From contig JALLBK010000004.1 in assembly GCA_036940085.1 (NCBI GenBank), positions 1-63,042 on the forward strand: 63,042 nucleotides of DNA, read 5' to 3'. The notes beneath the pieces were generated by a model. That model was not told the origin of the DNA. It saw only the letters and a program-made list of their open reading frames with translations, and did no database searches. The translations under genes were made by a program, and so were the position numbers. Positions 1-11,400 of the stretch are shown piece by piece (position 1 is the stretch's first letter; each line of letters begins with the position of its first letter). The stretch is from Discostella pseudostelligera. Its lineage: Eukaryota; Bacillariophyta; Thalassiosirophyceae; Thalassiosirales; Thalassiosiraceae.

Positions 1-257
1 AGTGGGTCCACGTGTAACTTGTATACGCTGCTCTCCACGTGTACATCTCCTAACAGTAGAACGAACACGTGGAAGCAATTAGGTGTATTCGGTTGGTGAG
101 GCCGCCTGATCGATTGCATTGCAACCGACTTATTGCAACTCCACCTTCATTGAAAAGGCAATGAATATCAGATATCGATCAATGGATAGAGGCGGCTTGC
201 GGCTAAGAATTATATTACCTAACTCAGCATCATGCCAGATGTACAACTTACTTCGCC
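1..257. promoter_or_regulatory. Left-edge non-coding region with three G-boxes
   Basis: No gene is seen before the 3' end of the first minus-strand gene at 258. Three CACGTG words lie at 9-14, 36-41 and 66-71, each within a CCACGTGT or ACACGTGG context. Three copies in 63 nt is more than chance would give. They probably belong to the promoter of a gene beyond the left edge, because the only gene nearby inside the window ends here rather than starts here. Factor identity (bHLH or bZIP) is inference. Confidence 0.45.
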
Positions 258-2364
258 TTACGCCTTAACCTCCTCCCACTTATCAGCCTCGAATGTCTCC
301 ACCTCCTTCCCATCCATTGCGTCTTCTTTGTCACCACCCGTGAGCTCCTCATCTTTACCCAATAAATCCAACCATCCCATCATGTGAGGACGACCAATTG
401 CTCTGTCCTCGGGAACAACATACCGTTTCTGATCCGCTGCAGTTTCCTTCCTGGCTACTGCTGGGTTGAGTGGAGTACTGCCACCAAATTTGAATCCTAG
501 AAGTTGCATTGCTTCCTGTTATTTGTTTGATGTACAGTCGTAACATTTACCGTGAGAATCGATTGCATCAAAATCGCGATTGCATGATATCAACCACTGC
601 GCAACTTACCCCCTGGATTTGTCTCGTTACGTCCTCAGCACTTCCCGCAGTACCCTTCTCAATCACTTTAGCACTATCTAGAAACCTCACCAACGAATTC
701 TTATCATGATCAAAGGTATACGTTTGGAAGAACCCCGGATTCGTTTCATACTTTGTACCTTTAACATTGGCAATATACTCCTCATGAGGATCACGTGCAT
801 CCTCCGTCCCCACCGATGTGGCCACACATAAATTCCATAATGTCATGGTCAAATCACCATAGGGATCCAATTGCATATTAAACATTTGTTGATACAATCG
901 TCGCAATCCCTCGCGTAACGACGCCGCATCCACATTGTTCTGTGGACAAAACTCCTCGAGCATGTATTTCCGCAATGCCGTTCCACCTTGGATGCTTAAT
1001 GCCTTTTCCACAAACTGTACCTCAGGAGGTAAATCATCAAACAATTCCGCCTCGTCCACAAACGCCTTGCACATTTTTTGTGCCATCACCACAATACGAC
1101 TAACCTCATTCAATCGAAAGATTATGGGTGGATCGGGTAAATATCGCTTTGGATCGCCAGTGTACAATTGTGCCATGAAATTCATACCCTCACTATCGGG
1201 AATTTCTTCCAGTGCCATTGCATCATTGTACTTCTTCTCCCAGTGCGCTACCATACTTTTCAATACCAGGTAGTTGGCCGTGCGTTCGTAGAGTTCACCA
1301 GAGCAGTACGATTTAACGTCGAGATTACCAAAGTTGGGACCAATCTTGGCCTCAGCATTCAACAATATTTGACGAAAGGGTGCCGAGATGTGATCTTCCA
1401 ATAGTAGGAAATGTTTCCACAGGGTACGGTATTCCATTGCCTCCTCCTTCTCAAATCGAGATTGAGCACGGAGCTTGAGTCGACCAAGGGTCTTCTTCAT
1501 ACGATGACCGAGATAATCGCGATTGGATAATACAAAGTCCACAGCGGGGTTGGAAATTTGTGGATGGGGTGGTATACCTAGCCATTCTTTCCCCGTGGAG
1601 GAATTCTTGAGAGGCACGGTGCATGCCTCACGAAGTGCCGAGACCATTTCGGGTACGGTTACGGTAGACCAATCGAAACGATACTTGGAGCGGATTTCAG
1701 GCGGTACTCCCGGAAACATTTGTGCCAATCGATATTCTGGTCCCAAGGAAGATAATACCACGGCCTTGCCGGTAACCTTGTCCATGACATATTTGCCCTG
1801 TTGGATACGTGCAATACCAGTCTCGGGATCGGTAACAATGGTAGTCACATCCGGTTGTGATTGACCTGGATTTAATGGCATATCAATCACCGAGGCAGCA
1901 GAGGTGACTGATTCACCAGTAATACCATCCTCTTGGATGCGTTCACCAGATAATTCTTGATCAAGTTTGGATTTTTTGGGTGGTAATTCGGAGGAGACAG
2001 TGGTGGCCACGGGTATTTTGGAAGAGTCTGGAATTTCGTAGGTGTACCCGCTTTCACCACCGCCTAGTAATATTGGCTCGTTCTTGGATTTAGCACCACC
2101 ACCCGACGACTTTGCAGTAGCAGGAGTGTCGTCCTCATCATCGTCGATGACAAAGGCGGGAGACCTTCGCTTCTTCTTCTTTTCGGTCTCCCGTCGTGCC
2201 GATCGATTGTAAAGCGCACTGGACGACGACGACGGCGTGGATATTATCAACGATGCACGACTATTTATACTGAAGGCTTGTGCCGGTGATGAAGACAGTG
2301 CTATTGCCGCTGCCAACATCGCCGCCGCCGCTAGGGCGAGGGAGGAGGTCGGCGTCATCGTCAT
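258..2364 (-). CDS. Unrecognised plastid-targeted protein, two exons
   Basis: Spliced model: exon 1 from 2364 down to 610, intron 516-609 (GTAAGT...CAG, phase 0), exon 2 from 515 to 258, about 670 residues. The frame opens further upstream at 2415, but the Met at 2364 (or 2358) directly precedes a hydrophobic signal peptide ending AQA-FSIN, the aromatic cleavage cue of diatom plastid precursors. A Ser-rich transit-like stretch and a Lys/Arg run follow, then an acidic disordered part and a mostly helical body of about 400 residues with the motifs FPGVPPEIRSKYRFDW and DPYGDLTMTLWNLC. I do not recognise the family and propose no function beyond likely plastid location. The gene is divergent from the bestrophin-like gene and shares its 5' spacer. 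Confidence 0.7.
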
Positions 2365-2842
2365 GGTCAGTGATCTATGAGTTGAATTGAATTCGGGTTG
2401 AAGAAGTTGGTGCATCGCATGCGCAAGTTAGCGGTGGCGTCTTCTCCACGTGGAGTGAGAATGGTCGGAGCGCGCCATTTCTAGGGGTGCCTCACGTCAA
2501 ATAGGAACACAGAGGATCTAATACTGAATTGTACATACGGACTCCGACGTGCTGACATAGGGCGCTAATTTTAAAATCCGACGAGAGACTGACGTCATCG
2601 CACCCTCGACATCTCCACGTGGAGGAAATCTGGAGGTGCGACAAAGTTCCGTCTGTCTGTTGTCCGACCGCGACGACAGCATCGCCGCCGCCGACGAAAA
2701 TCCATCACAACAACAACACATCACGACGACGACGCCGCCGCCGCCGACATCCGCCCCTCCCTATGCAAGCGTTTCCAGCAGTACACCTGCATCAACCTCC
2801 CAACTGGATCATCCTCATCTACCAGTACCAGAATCAGAAGAT
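2365..2842. promoter_or_regulatory. Divergent promoter with paired G-box palindromes and CRE words
   Basis: This spacer lies between the unknown plastid gene (minus) and the bestrophin-like gene (plus). It holds two identical 12-bp palindromes, CTCCACGTGGAG, at 2444-2455 and 2613-2624. It also holds a full CRE, TGACGTCA, at 2590-2597 and a half-site ACGTCA at 2494-2499. TGACGT elements are known CO2- and light-responsive sites in diatom carbonic anhydrase promoters; carrying that role over to this gene is inference. The right-hand elements sit only 12 nt before an ATG at 2636, so the true start of the plus gene is probably downstream. Confidence 0.55.
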
Positions 2843-5800
2843 ATGCAATCAATATCGTACAAAAGGAGGAGACGGAGTCGGCCGCGAATTTTGATGCCCC
2901 TGACATATTGTCTTGCATTAATTTCTCTTCACTGCATCTGCATCATCAACATCGCCTTGAATCATTGCAATGCATTATCTATAGGGAAGAGTAGCATGCA
3001 GCTGCGCTCCGGTCAAATAAATAGTGTTAGATCGAGATATTCTACAAAAACTGAACTATCGTTATTTCAACGATGGAATCGTTATCCTACCAACAATGGA
3101 GATATTCTTGACAGAAACAAAGTATCGGGAAGAAACAGATTATTACAAATTTCACAAATCACGAAGAAGTATTGCAGAAAAATAGGCTTGGGAAGGGGAA
3201 AAGGTCCTGATGATGATACATTGAATGATGGGAGATTAGGCTATCCTTCGCCCAGTAGTACTGCTGCGGCATCCTACTCACCAACTGCATCGAGAATAAC
3301 AAGAGTGCAACAATTGGCTAATTCGGTAACAACAACAACTGCATTACAACGACGACGAGGGAGTGGGTTATCATCAATATTGTCTTCTTCATCATCTTCG
3401 TCATCCTCCTCCACTCGTCTGCAAGTCCTATCCACTCCCGACACCATCATAGAACAAGCCTCGACACAAAAACTATTGGACACACTCCTCGATGAGAGTG
3501 TTCGGACACAAAGTCGACAACCAGTAATGTTGCAATTTAGTCCAAAACGTGGATGGATATGGAGACAATGGCGGGGGACGGTATTTTCCGAAACATGGAA
3601 GTCGGGATTGACAAACATGGTCTTGGCTACCTTGGTTGTGTTCCTATACCGATTGTATCCCAACTTGAAAGATTTACTTCAGGGATTTTCCATTCTGTGG
3701 GGTCAGTTGTTGAGTGTGACGACATTTACTTTAACTTTCTTTCTCAATCAGAGTTATGGTCTGTGGAGGAAATGTTATGACTATTCGCGGAGGTTGCAGG
3801 GACGATTGAATGATTTGGGAATGACACTGGCCGCGCATGCCACTCGGACCAAGCCCAGCAGTCCTGATGTTCCCTCGACGTATACACCCCAGAGTCGACA
3901 GGCACTCGAGTTGGTATCACGATATGTCCGTGTGTTTAACTTGTTAACATATGCATCCTTCACTCGATCTCATCGGCCGATATTAACGCCACGAGGGATG
4001 CGACGATTAGTAGAGCGTGGAATTTTGACACCGAAGGAACGGGAGATATTGACGGAAGCGGAGGTACCGGCTACGCAACGTCATAATGCTGTGTTGGTTT
4101 GGCTGATTCGTTTGTTTTTGGAAGGACGACAAGCGGGTGTCTTCGAGGGAGGGACAGGATTTGGTACGTGTCGCTACTTCATTTCCCTTCCTTGTACAAA
4201 ACAATGCTTTGACTCATCAATATTTCTTCATCTTCTCCAAAATCAGAGCAACAGTTTATGGAGAAGTGTCATGTAATTCGGGCTCAATACGGAGCAATCG
4301 GTGATGAATTACAGGGAAGAATGCCGCTAGCCTATGCACATATCGTTCAAGTTCTGTTAGATGTCGTTTTGTGGATGTATCCTTTCATGGCATTATCGTC
4401 GGGGATGGGTTGGTGGTTTAGTATCCTTGGAACTGGCCTACTGACCATGTTCTATCAAGGCTTGTTTGACTTGGCAAAGCAATTCCTTGATCCCTATGAC
4501 AACGAGAATTATGGCAAAGGCGACGATCCTCTTGTGATTGATACATTGATAGCCGAAACGAACGCGGGTTCTGTACGATGGATGAATAGCTTTCAACAGC
4601 AACCGTGGAACAGACAACGATTAATTGATGGTGAGCTGTATGATTCGATACTTCCACTGCGGGGTTATTCCGTTGAGGAACTGGCAGAGAAGGAGGCACA
4701 GGAGGAAAAAGAGCGACTAGAGAAAGAGGTGGCCATTAAGGAGAAACGGAAGAAGGAAGAGGAGAAGGATCGTCAAAAAGCTGAACAGCTACTCATGGGG
4801 CATGTAGAAAATATAAAAAATGGAACAAGCATGGTCGTTGGAGAGGTAGTCAATGGAGAAGCAGTACTGACGCCGGCGGGAGAAGTTTTGATGAGAAGTG
4901 TTGTTGACGACTACAGCAACAAGACATTCATTGAAGTGTCGGGGGGTGAAGCAGTAACATCGTCACTCTTGTCCTCCCAGAGGATTGCGGCAGCGAACAA
5001 AAACGAGTCACTCTTTGACGAGACGCTTGTCAATTTGGGCGATACTTCAATAATGAAACCCATCGAATCAATCAAAATAGCTGCCAGCGCGTCTGAAGAA
5101 ATCAGCGTTTCTACTTCTGCTTCTGTTATCGACGGCGAATCAGCTTCCGATTCAGTTGTTCGATCGCCGATTGACGACACTAATGATGTAGCCTGGGACA
5201 AAATAGGGGCAACCCCAAATTTCGCCGAGAGTATATCTGAAATGGAACAGTTCAAGGCATCACCCGTTTCATCACAGTTCTATTTGAATATCAATGTTGA
5301 TGAAGACCTCGATGAAGATATCGACGAGGACTTGTTCCAGCCCCTCAAAATCGAATGGTTCGAAGAAATTGGCCCCGATGGAAAAGAATTCCGTAAGTCG
5401 TTTTATATACTGGTAACTTATTGCTGGCATGCTGTTAATTCATCTATCGCTCATCTTGAATACGCATCATTAGGTCTTTCACAAATGCTTGCGGACGAAG
5501 ACTGGTCCTTCGATGACGAAGGTGAAGTCGAGGATGTAGCAAGTCTTGCTATGACATATGATGAGTTCGCTCAGAAGGCGACGGAGATCATCGAGAAAGT
5601 CAATAGTGAAATTGCTGAAACGAAAGAGATTATGAGTGTTTCTCCAGGAAGTAATGCAGAGTATGACGTTCGGAAAAGGGAGACCACCGCAAGCACTACT
5701 TCGTTACCAACTCGCCGAACACTTATGATGGAGGCAGAGCCGCTGTATGAGTGAGTTCAATGTCACATTCTTGCTACCATTCTAGCTTTCAACTTCTGAT

Positions 5801-6642
5801 CCTGATATCTTCTCATGATTTTTTGCAGCCAAACAAGATTGGACGGAATCTCTCAGCTGTGGGGTGCACCACCTGAAGTCCTCGATACAAAAATGGCCGA
5901 TGACGTCGAAAGCAAGGAACAGGTACTAATCAATGATGGAATTGACTTCAGAAGTGTCTACTCGCTCTGGGGAGGAGCAATTCCATCAAGTACTGTCGCT
6001 CCTGATGTCGAAACCACAACCGCTTCTTTTCCGTCGACGGAGGGATTATCTCAATTATGGAATGGCGACTTAGATGGATTTGAAGAGGCATCAATGGACG
6101 AGGATAGTCAAAACAATAAAGGCGCTGATGATTTCCAAGCATATGCTGGACTGCAGTGGTGGAACGAAGTCTCGGAAGACGGCAAAGAACTCAGACTCTC
6201 ACAAATTCTTGCTGATGAGGTGTACGAAGAAGCGATAGATGAGAAAGTTGATACTCCCATGACCTTTGAGCGATTTGCCGAGGAGACGGAAAAGTTAATC
6301 GAGCAAGCCGAAGATGAAAGAAAGGAGACCGAAGCTATCATGAATGCGCCACCAAACGCTGCATTTCTTGAACCTATCGAAGATTCTCCAACAGGAATTT
6401 CCGCGGTAGAAAAATCGATTGCTGCTAGTGACAAGTTTGAGGAAATGATACTGTCGTTGACTCAATCGGACGAAGCAGATGTAGTTGCCTCGGCAGTTGT
6501 TCCTGATTCGGATTTGGATGTTCTCGAGATGGATAACTATCCCGAAGACGAGTCAAGTCAAACGCCAGCAGATAAATCCGACGTTCAGGAGAGTCTAGAC
6601 GATGGCAATCTTCCTTCGGCAGAGCTTGGATCAGAGCAATAA
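2843..6642 (+). CDS. Bestrophin-like anion channel with long repeated acidic tail
   Basis: Exons 2843-4163, 4247-5392, 5474-5750 and 5829-6642; introns of 83, 81 and 78 nt; about 1185 residues. The Met at 2843 gives an Arg-rich n-region and a hydrophobic segment ending HCNA-LSIG (secretory, possibly plastid); Mets at 2636 and 2894 are alternatives. The channel core shows four hydrophobic segments and the bestrophin-type signature around DPYDNENYGKGDDPLVID, with the conserved WMNSFQ stretch after it. Bestrophins conduct chloride or bicarbonate, and algal thylakoid members serve the CO2-concentrating mechanism. The tail of over 600 residues is acidic and Ser-rich. It holds a duplicated module (DGKEFRLSQMLAD and DGKELRLSQILAD, each followed by an acidic helical part) and three Leu-Trp motifs (SQLWGAP, YSLWGGA, SQLWNGD). 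The tail is unusual for the family. Confidence 0.75.
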
Positions 6643-6734
6643 TGATGAATCTTTGTGTACAGATAATTAAGGAATCTTAATTTGCAACATTGTTTTAACG
6701 CCTGCTTCCTCGAGGCTCGAGGAGCATAATATTT

Positions 6735-7874
6735 TTACCTAAAGTTCCCAACCCCACCAAATAAGCTCTTGAACCAAGTATCATCCGAAATCATCGGTTC
6801 TGGTCGTGACACTGGGAACATAAAGTTGACTAATTTGGGATGCACCGTATACCGAATCTTTCGTCCCTTGCTTGCCCTTCGATCCACGGAAGCACCCACA
6901 CCACCACCACCGGTGGCAGCAGTCGATGACTTCTTTTTCATGGCCGAATACTCCTCCTCCTCGGTAAGAAACGAGGTCAAATCAATATTCTCGACATTGC
7001 CACCGGACTTTTTACGCATGGCTCGTTTCAAACGCTCTGCTGCCTCTTGGGCAGGATCCAACCCTCGATGATTCGTCGAGGACGTTACTGCCCCACTGCC
7101 ACTACTACCACTTTTCGACGATGAGATGAAATCTTTGAGCATTTGCTGGTACAATTTCGAATCATCAAATTGCAATCGATCACTCTCTTCTACGTCCATC
7201 GTCGTCATTGCAGTAGTAGTCGATTGATGTTGAAATTTAACTTGTTCCCAAAACGAGACATCCACGGCCTTACTTTGGAATTTGGAATGATTGACAGACA
7301 TGCCTGAATGGAGTGTGAGGTTGGAATGAAGTTTGTTGAGTACTGTTTTCCAATGGTCGCGTAGGGATGTGTATTCACTTTGTAGTTGGTTGGTGAGACT
7401 ATCAGCGTTGTGAACTCTCGTTGTTGATGCTGGATTAGTGATCAATTCAGCATAATTCATATCATTATTTTCCTCCATATCCTCATTCTCCTCATCATCA
7501 GAGGATGATCCATAGACAATTTTGGTGTCTAGTTGATGTCCCACAAGATCCCGCCTCGCCATTAGCAAATTCTCCAATATGGCATCCACCTCTTCTCTCA
7601 CCGCTTGACTACTTCGTGTTATTGTGGATGCACCATGGCCACCAACTTCATTACCATCACCAATCTCACTGTTAGCAATTTCCTCCGTCAAACATCGTTG
7701 TGTCAATATACGCAATTCCAATAATATGCTATTAATTTTGGTCTGATTCGATGCCTCCCGACTTTGATGCAAGGAGTGCAGATGGGCTTGTCGTCGTTTC
7801 TTCGTTGCCGATTCGTCGGTCTGTTCTATGGAGGCTAGCGTAGAGAAGAGACGGGATGATGATTTGGTGGACAT
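6735..7874 (-). CDS. AATF/BFR2-like (TRAUB domain) ribosome biogenesis protein
   Basis: Single exon, 379 residues from the Met at 7874. The C-terminal TRAUB signature is clear: DPAQEAAERLKRAMRKK is followed near residues 335-379 by SKGRKIRYTVHPKLVNFM and then DDTWFKSLFGG. Upstream are the conserved central FWEQVKF region and acidic stretches. AATF/Bfr2 proteins act in the nucleolus in early small-subunit ribosome assembly. The frame stays open to 8108, but that extension contains a TTTTCCCGCC promoter-like word at 8038-8047 and reads as low-complexity sequence, so I prefer the internal Met. The Met at 8057 is the alternative. The gene is divergent from the PP2C gene. Confidence 0.75.
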   Translation of the reverse strand: MSTKSSSRLFSTLASIEQTDESATKKRRQAHLHSLHQSREASNQTKINSILLELRILTQRCLTEEIANSEIGDGNEVGGHGASTITRSSQAVREEVDAILENLLMARRDLVGHQLDTKIVYGSSSDDEENEDMEENNDMNYAELITNPASTTRVHNADSLTNQLQSEYTSLRDHWKTVLNKLHSNLTLHSGMSVNHSKFQSKAVDVSFWEQVKFQHQSTTTAMTTMDVEESDRLQFDDSKLYQQMLKDFISSSKSGSSGSGAVTSSTNHRGLDPAQEAAERLKRAMRKKSGGNVENIDLTSFLTEEEEYSAMKKKSSTAATGGGGVGASVDRRASKGRKIRYTVHPKLVNFMFPVSRPEPMISDDTWFKSLFGGVGNFR

Positions 7875-8432
7875 ATTATTATAAAGTTTATTCCTAGTGA
7901 TGATGGCAGTAGAGACACTGAGTTGCCGAATCGCTATTGTGGACGATGCCGATCGAGCCGAGCGGTCGTCATGGTCATCCTGATCTTGGGTGTTGGTGTA
8001 TGTTGCGTTGGATTGGTTGGTTGTGGATTGTGAAAGATTTTCCCGCCATATTGACATTGGTCTGTCCGTACCAGTGAAGCGAGCAGCAGCAGCCTTGGAG
8101 CAGAGCAAGCCATGTCGAGCTCATTTGGCGATCTTTCATACGGTCCCTCAGTGAATAGTATCGCCAATTTGTCTCGGCTTTCATGTCTTGTCTTGTGCCA
8201 CAACAACCAACCAACAAGCAACAGCATGCGTGCCGCGAGCAGGCAAAAAAGTGTCACTGTCACCTCACCATGACCATGGCTTCCAAACCGACAATGGGCG
8301 CGGCCAATGACCTAAATCGCTTCGGACGCCACCCCCCCTTGTTACCAACTAGACGGCAAGCAAATCATCATGGCCGGACAAGTCGATTCCAACAGTGACA
8401 CGTCGACGTCGGCGTGAAACAATGAGCTATTA
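7875..8432. promoter_or_regulatory. Divergent promoter with one GGCGGGA-type site
   Basis: This is the spacer between the AATF-like gene (minus) and the PP2C gene (plus). One TCCCGCC word at 8041-8047 sits in the context TTTTCCCGCCATATTG, matching the element seen in most other spacers of this window. I find no G-box, no convincing TATA box and no small gene. Confidence 0.4.
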
Positions 8433-11400
8433 ATGGCAACAATGCCAAATGCCACTTCGCCGGTATCGGAGGCGTCGCCTTCAAAAGCTGATGAGCTACC
8501 AGCGACCGCATGCAGTAGCGACTACGCCAACAACAAGCAGAGTTCGTCACTGCCAGAAATGCATTCGAATTCTCACTCGAGCAATGACACGACGGAGGGA
8601 ATGGAAACGAAATATGACGATAGTCTGACTGGTGCTGCACATGCAGATGGAACAACCGTGAGTTTCATTTTATTCTATGGACATGCTGGTACAATTTATT
8701 TCCAGAGAATAGTGCTGTTCTCAATATTTCCATTACTCCCGGCCCATTGTTTTCTTTTATTCATTTCAGGAACTTTCAACTTCCACCGCCTCCAGTGGAA
8801 ATTTTGCTACAACTGCAGCAGCTGCTGCAGATACAGATACCCTGCCAACCCCACCGACATCCATAACTTCTTCGAATGACAACAAGCCACTAATCGACTC
8901 CGTTCATCAACCCAAAATTCCTGCTCGCAGTCGTCCATGCATCGTTTCCCGAACATCCTCCCTTGGTTTCAAATCAATCAGCAGCGGTGCTAGCAGTAGT
9001 AAACAACATGCCTATTTCGCCAGTTCGGAGGAGGAGAGTGAGGCAGAACTGGATGAGAAAGATTCTCACTCGTCACGTGCATCCAATAAAAATTATGTCC
9101 CCAAACTATCCTCCCCGTCAACCATGAGCAAGGGCAGTAGTCTGCGTGGATCGAAGAAACTAACTGAAATTGCCAGCATGTCCCATCATTCCCAACAGCA
9201 AGAGGAGCTTCATGCGGCCCTATTGCACAATTCGCGGATTGGATCGGGGCAACAAAAGAGGATGAGTAGCAGCGAGGATAGTGGATCGGAAATTGCACCA
9301 ATTTACAAATCAGCACTACCCAGTCATGGCGTTCTACCAGTACCACCCCCACCACAAACTGTTACCGTGGCTCTAGGCAAGGATAATAATTCTGTCGGTC
9401 ATACCACCATCACCCCCTCGGCATCGGGGGGAGTGCACACCAAATGTCATTCACCTTCCTCTGCCCCTAAACATCCCTTCACTGTCACCTCCACCTCCTC
9501 CCCAGTACGTAAACGCAAACGCAACAACAAAAAGGATCGATGTCATAGTCACAAGCATTTACCACGCGGACTACCGGTATTCAAAGATTCACGATCTTGT
9601 ATGTGGACATCAACATATGATGCCAATGCCCCATCGGAAGATCGATATTCGAGTTTGGTCAATGTATTGTTGCGACCACCCAAAACTCCTCGGAAATGTA
9701 GTAGTAGTTGCAGCACGAGGAGTGGTAGTGAAGTGGTGGTTGGTGGTGGGAGTAAATTGGAAAGCAATGCAGGAAAGACAGACAATGAGACTCATAATGA
9801 AAAACAGCATGCTGCAGAGATGATGGTTGGTGAGTCTGGTGCCAAGGCGCATGCGGGAAGTCACGACGTGGAATCGAACGAACGTTCGGTTCAGGAACAA
9901 GTAGGGGCGCCAGCGACCGGGGGAGGCGATGGCAAAAATCATCATAGCAGCTACAACAATCCCAACGACAGTGATGACGACGACGAAGATGACGATGACG
10001 AGAACACAGCCCTCATACGTCTATCCTTGTGGTCGGTAATTGACGGCCACGGTGGGGGATGCGTCGCTACCTACGCTGCAGAAGTACTCTTGCCTCATAT
10101 TGCCGCCTCGGTGGCACGTGCATTGAAATCGGAAATTGTCGATCGGGGAGTATGCAATGTCAATGGACAACTTCGTGATGCGAACGCGTTGGATTTGGAT
10201 GGACTAATTCGGTCGAGTGATCGGAGTAAACATGTGGGGAAGGTTCGTCATCGACAACGAGAGGCGGGGATTGATGCTGTGAATCCAAATTCGATACACT
10301 ATCGTAGTCCGTATGAAGATAGCGAGAGTGGGAACGACGAGCAGGATCAGTTTGACGGTGATGAAGAGGAGGAGACGAGGAGTGATCATCTTCAGTCAGA
10401 TGTCGATGTAGGTATGAGAAGCGAGAGTGAATCCGAGGCGCCGGGAAATTCGAATAAATGGACTCATGGCGAAAGTGTTAGCTCTGTGAAAACATCCTTG
10501 AAGACTGCGATCAGTCCAAATACTCAACATGCACCGATGGGAACTCATTCCCCTGCGGAGGTGGCAGCGATAACACGTGCCATTACTGATTCATTTTTGA
10601 GTGTGGACGAGGGTTGGATCAATTCAATTGATCCAGTGACGACTCATCAAACGTCGTGCGTGAGCAATGGCCGATGGAATGCTGGTGCATGCGCTTTAAT
10701 TGTGTTCATTGTCCAACGATTAGATTGGTGCCGGTTCTCCATAGCAGATAATGAAATTCACCATCGCGAACGTGGTGTAGATGGCTTCGATGACACTTCT
10801 CACAATAGGGATGCTGCCCGACGACGGAAACTGGACTATGCCGGTAAAAGCAAGAGTGTTAGCTCACTAAGCACACTTAGCTCCACATCTTCTATCACTA
10901 CCGAGGCAAATATAACTGAAAATATGCTTGTGGAAGAGAGTGAAATCACCGAAACAGAGGACGACGATGATGTATCGGACATATTTGGTCAGCGTCGTCT
11001 CAGTAGAAAGAAGGGAACTGGTCATCATCTTCATGGAATTGATAACCCTCACCATCAGGAAGGAAATTTCATAGCAACACCCGCGGGATGTAAGTGTCAC
11101 TACTACCGGCCCCATGACGCTATGTTGTACACTGCCCACGTCGGGGATTGTCGTGCCGTCATGTTAGGCAGTGCGCCTCCACGTACCATCAAGGTCCCAC
11201 CCGAGGGGGATTCGAATCTAAGTTTGGACCACACTGATACAAGCGAGGATGAGAGTAGCAGTGAGAGTGTCGCCGATGAGATTAGTTCGAGTGAGCATGA
11301 TTCCGATAGCAGCGGCGATGATGATGATCATTTCATGAGGCACGGTGCTACTGGCGCTGGAAGTTTAGTAAATCATGCATTGGGTTACGTTCGGAAGCGT

